A stretch of DNA of 64,000 bases from the NCBI GenBank assembly GCA_018806915.1, contig JAGKQI010000043.1, forward strand, positions 806,001-870,000. Reading direction: 5' to 3'. The translations under genes were made by a program, and so were the position numbers. Under the pieces are notes generated by a model. That model saw only the letters and a list, made by a program, of their open reading frames with translations. It was not told the origin of the DNA and made no database searches. This document shows, piece after piece, positions 60,894 through 64,000 of this stretch (positions are counted from its first letter, which is position 1; each line of letters opens with the position of its first letter). This DNA comes from Phytophthora colocasiae (Eukaryota; Oomycota; Peronosporomycetes; Peronosporales; Peronosporaceae).

Positions 60894-63800
60894 TGTGCCC
60901 GTCGGATGGGGATCCGAAACGCGCCGGGCATGGCGTTACCCCAGAGTTGTGTGTTCTAGTGTGTGTAGGACCAGAGCTGAGAAAGATTCACGATAACACT
61001 CAACAATGCATGGCTACTTTTGCCCAAGAATCGACCATACCTTCTGGAAACTCAGGGAACGAGTTACCTGAGATCGCCGACGACACCGATCCGACACCAG
61101 ACGACTCAGTGTCGTTCAGGTTGAAGGATGGCGAGTGTTATGGCTGGTGGGAAGACAACTATCCTGACCGTTCAAAGAGGGATGTGGTGATGGTGTATGG
61201 TGCTGTGAATGACCATCGAACCAAGATTCTTCTGGACACTGGTGCGACCATAAATATTCTGAGTTACGACTTTGCGCGTAAGCTCGGACTCAGACTCAAG
61301 TCACACAAGCAGACCAAAGTGTCGGGGATGGTTGGTGTTCCAACCTATATCGGTGCCAGCGCTGAGATCAAGTTGACACTTGGGCCAAGAGTGGTATATA
61401 TTGTGGATGTTTGGGTCGCGAATATCGGTGAAGGAATTGACGTGCTTCTGGGAATGGGTTTTATGTTTGCTGCCGGAGTGAGAATTAGTGCTCGTGAAGG
61501 TCTGGTATCGTTACCAGACGAGGTAGTGGTGATGATGTGTAATTGGGAACCTGGTGATCACATTGGTCGTAACAGGTCGGTTAGACCATGTGAGGCTGTT
61601 CTTCTGAGTCCAGGCGAAGAATTTGTTGTCCGAATTGACTACGGGCCAACGAACCCCCAAAGGGAAGTCGTGTGGGCCGGACGCGGTGACCGCTGGGTTA
61701 CCCAGCTGATCTATGCGGCCCGATCTTGGCCTGTGGCCGTTCGCGTGGTAAACATCTCTGATAAAAACACGTGGGTCAATGAACTTTCTGATGTCGCGAG
61801 GATCGTGGAATATGGTTTCTTCCCAAGGCATGGACGTTTCGTGCGTCCAGGTTCCGCTGCCTATCGTGATTGGGAGGTTCTGATTCTGGAAAGCACCCCG
61901 TCACCAGAGACTAAGAAACGTATGAAGAGAGAGGCGGAGTTGGAGGCTCTGATGCCGCAGCCCCCGTGTGTAGATCGGCCGGACTACCCGTGGCCGACTG
62001 AAATACTGCAACGTCCAAGGTTTGACAACGCTCGAGTGCAGTTCGTGAAACCAGAGTCACCACCGACTGTGAAACGAGTACGCTTCGCCCTGGATGCATT
62101 CACCCAGACGGAAGATGGTTGCTCCGGTGAGTCAACGGGAAGTGCGGACATCAGTACAGATACCAGAGATTTGGAAACATCCTCTGAAAGTATTCCACAT
62201 ACAGACCCTGGTGACTCGTCTGTTGTTATTGCCGGTGACGTCCTTAACTCAAGGCTGGAGTGTCTCTTAGGTGACTCTCAGACCCCTGAGTTACCCGCGG
62301 ATGATTTCGACCTAATGGATGAATCCTGGGATATTCCCATTCAGGGGATGCCTGGAACGCCTGTGGAAAAATTACGAGTGGAATATGAGCGGTGCATGAA
62401 GGTTTCGAATGAAGAATTGGACTTGGAGCCAGGTGTGTATATGCGAGAAGGCACGGAACTCCTCGCTCAATTACGTGACCAACTGGTCATGTTGCCTGAG
62501 CTGGAAGAGTTGACACCAGAGTGTGATATCGACAGCGCTGATGTTGGAGAACCAGGAAAGACGACCCCAGAAATGGAGAAGAAACTGCGCGATATTCTGA
62601 GGTATCACAGGAAAATATTCCTGGGAGATGGCAATGCAGCACCCGCACCGGCAAGGGGCGTGGTCTGTGATCTGGATGTGGGAGATGCCAAGCCGGTAGC
62701 TCAACGTCCGAGATCCGTCGCCCCTCATCTCATGCTGAAGGTATACGAGCTTCTAAAGAAACTCCTGGAAACTGGTTTGATCGAGTACTTTAACTCCCCG
62801 TGGGCATCTCCTATTGTGATCGTTCTCAAGAAGACTGGTGTTGACATACGGATGTGCATCGACTATCGCATCGTGAATGGCTTCATTCAACTGTCGCGTT
62901 ACCCTCTACCTCTTATTGACGATCTCTTAATTGGTTTTGAGGCTGCCATGTGGTTCATGAGCCTGGATATGGCTAGTGGTTTCTGGGCGATCAGGATGAC
63001 GGAGCGCGCACGACTGATATCAGCTTTCATTTGCCCGTTTGGACATTTTCAGTGGGTAAGGATGCCGTTTGGTCTGAAGAACGCCCCTCTTGTGTATCAG
63101 GCTATGTTAGACAATTGCCTGTGGGGATTCGTGAGACTGTCACCAGAAGAAGAAGCTGAAGTTGATGCGGAGGTTCTGGAATTTCTGCAACTCCAGCCTC
63201 AGGACTCTAAAAAGCATCTTTCAGACTCTGAGAACCATACTCCGATTTCAGAGATGCCAACCCTCACAAGTCAGATAACCGTCTTTCAGAGGAACATTCC
63301 CGTTCCCACGTGCATGGGCCCAGTCCTGGGGAGGAGTTCATACATCGACGACATCGCACATGGAGCACCGACTTGGGACCAATTATGTGACGATTTGAAT
63401 GCCCTGCTTTTCAGGCTTCGCTATTGGAACATCTCTGTGAGTTTGCCCAAGAGCGAGTTCGGGAAGTTGTCGATACCGTACCTATCCCACGAAATCAGTG
63501 CCGAGGGTCTGAGGGCAACACCTAAGATTGTCAAAGGAGTTGAAGAACTGCCATTTCCATCTACGTTGAAGGGAGTTCAGAGTTTCATGGGAAGCCTCAA
63601 CTATTACAACAAGTTTATTGAGGATTTACCGGTGATTGCTGCTACCCTCTATGAGCTGACGGACGAGAAGATTCGTGCTGGACGAGACCTGACTCGTGCG
63701 AAAGAGGCGTTCGAGATTCTGAAACGCAAGATAGTCTCTACTCCACTACTCAGACATCCAGACCGAACCAGACCGTTTGTTGTTATTCCGCACGCGAACC

Positions 63801-64000
63801 CTTGGGCTGCTTCAGCAGTCTTGGGACAAGAATATGAGGGAATAATACACCCGGTCCGGTTTACGGGTCGTGTCCTGAATGATGCCGAACTCAGGTATCA
63901 TATCGCTGAGAAAGAGGTGATTGCGATCCTCAGAGTTTTGGAAAACTTCAGAGCTCTGGTGGAGTCAAGTCCGGTGATCGTGGTCTATACCAGATACTCT
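60893..64000 (+). CDS. Gypsy-1b pol: protease, RT, RNase H start (open at window end)
   Basis: An uninterrupted frame of 1036 codons from ATG 60893, which shares one base with the gag stop (TAATG). Protease: LLDTGATINILS with Asp 115. RT: MCIDYRIVNGF (about residue 655), MSLDMASGFW with Asp 692, MPFGLKNAPLVYQ and the box YIDD with Asp 819 and 820. RNase H begins near residue 960 (PFVVIPHANPWAASAVLGQ), where the usual first catalytic Asp of the DAS motif is absent, and has the Glu of AEKEVIA. Residues about 210-560 have no known domain. Integrase would lie outside the window. Confidence 0.88.
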   Translation, partial: MCPSDGDPKRAGHGVTPELCVLVCVGPELRKIHDNTQQCMATFAQESTIPSGNSGNELPEIADDTDPTPDDSVSFRLKDGECYGWWEDNYPDRSKRDVVMVYGAVNDHRTKILLDTGATINILSYDFARKLGLRLKSHKQTKVSGMVGVPTYIGASAEIKLTLGPRVVYIVDVWVANIGEGIDVLLGMGFMFAAGVRISAREGLVSLPDEVVVMMCNWEPGDHIGRNRSVRPCEAVLLSPGEEFVVRIDYGPTNPQREVVWAGRGDRWVTQLIYAARSWPVAVRVVNISDKNTWVNELSDVARIVEYGFFPRHGRFVRPGSAAYRDWEVLILESTPSPETKKRMKREAELEALMPQPPCVDRPDYPWPTEILQRPRFDNARVQFVKPESPPTVKRVRFALDAFTQTEDGCSGESTGSADISTDTRDLETSSESIPHTDPGDSSVVIAGDVLNSRLECLLGDSQTPELPADDFDLMDESWDIPIQGMPGTPVEKLRVEYERCMKVSNEELDLEPGVYMREGTELLAQLRDQLVMLPELEELTPECDIDSADVGEPGKTTPEMEKKLRDILRYHRKIFLGDGNAAPAPARGVVCDLDVGDAKPVAQRPRSVAPHLMLKVYELLKKLLETGLIEYFNSPWASPIVIVLKKTGVDIRMCIDYRIVNGFIQLSRYPLPLIDDLLIGFEAAMWFMSLDMASGFWAIRMTERARLISAFICPFGHFQWVRMPFGLKNAPLVYQAMLDNCLWGFVRLSPEEEAEVDAEVLEFLQLQPQDSKKHLSDSENHTPISEMPTLTSQITVFQRNIPVPTCMGPVLGRSSYIDDIAHGAPTWDQLCDDLNALLFRLRYWNISVSLPKSEFGKLSIPYLSHEISAEGLRATPKIVKGVEELPFPSTLKGVQSFMGSLNYYNKFIEDLPVIAATLYELTDEKIRAGRDLTRAKEAFEILKRKIVSTPLLRHPDRTRPFVVIPHANPWAASAVLGQEYEGIIHPVRFTGRVLNDAELRYHIAEKEVIAILRVLENFRALVESSPVIVVYTRYS

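Larger units (their letters stand above)
53546..64000 (+). mobile_element. Gypsy-1b: large Ty3/Gypsy element, 3' end outside window
   Basis: A 1.69-kb LTR, primer-binding site, very long gag, then pol with protease, RT and the start of RNase H still open at the last base. It is the same family as Gypsy-1a at the left edge, opposite strand. A 1336-bp solo LTR-like insertion with 4-bp duplication GTTC interrupts gag. The word CTCTGA/TCAGAG occurs about 38 times outside that insertion. Confidence 0.92.

Overview
This window looks like a repeat-packed chromosome segment of an oomycete, most likely a Phytophthora-like plant pathogen. The evidence is three copies or fragments of Crinkler (CRN) effector genes with the LFLAK and HVLV..P signatures, several oomycete-style Gypsy and Copia LTR retrotransposons, a gene with one short GT-AG intron, and a SANT-plus-DOT1 type methyltransferase. 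At least three quarters of the 64 kb is mobile DNA or broken gene copies; the few plausible host genes lie at 45.3-47.0 kb and 52.2-53.1 kb.

Layout. 1-4395: minus-strand part of a large Gypsy element (Gypsy-1a), inserted in the 5' LTR of a decayed Copia element (Copia-1, 4396-8955). 9275-18003: CRN gene A, cut in two by a complete Gypsy chromovirus (Gypsy-2, 10336-17109, 5-bp target duplication AGAAC). Gypsy-2 carries an antisense ORF after its pol and a perfect heat-shock-element palindrome in each LTR. 18004-18682: N-terminal half of CRN gene B, in tandem with A, stopping at a Copia LTR (18683-18917). 20640-21252: a third CRN C-terminal fragment. 21261-25852: Copia-2, complete with target duplication TACAC. 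25947-27138: a short hAT element with perfect TIRs and an 8-bp target duplication, sitting in an ABCC-type transporter pseudogene. 27539-36645: Gypsy-3, which has gag and integrase but no visible reverse transcriptase, in the same ABC gene. 36646-37300: more ABC fragments, the last one inverted. 37484-38828 (minus): C-terminal half of CRN gene B. 38829-about 44200 (minus): Copia-3 body with its 3' LTR. 45360-46223: SAM-dependent methyltransferase with one intron. 46218-46994 (minus): acidic hypothetical protein. 47614-50758: piggyBac-like transposase in two frames. 52237-53118: DOT1-like histone methyltransferase. 53546-64000: Gypsy-1b, a second copy of the left-end element in the opposite orientation, with a solo LTR inserted in gag and an open pol running off the window.

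How the parts relate. Target-site duplications give a nesting order: host genes (CRN tandem array, ABC transporter) came first and the elements were inserted into them. CRN-B is split between 18.7 kb (+) and 38.8 kb (-); both halves end at a Copia LTR and both carry the same target duplication GTGCT. This is best explained by an inversion of roughly 20-25 kb with one breakpoint inside Copia-3. None of the CRN copies is intact.

The observations I would follow first are: the antisense ORF of Gypsy-2 (chromodomain-like plus a possible papain-type Cys-His-Asp triad); the four-box heat-shock element in its LTRs; the extreme over-representation of one short word in Copia-2 (AACGGT/ACCGTT) and of a different one in Gypsy-1b (CTCTGA/TCAGAG); the RT-less Gypsy-3; and the piggyBac-like gene that keeps its catalytic residues but shows no element ends.
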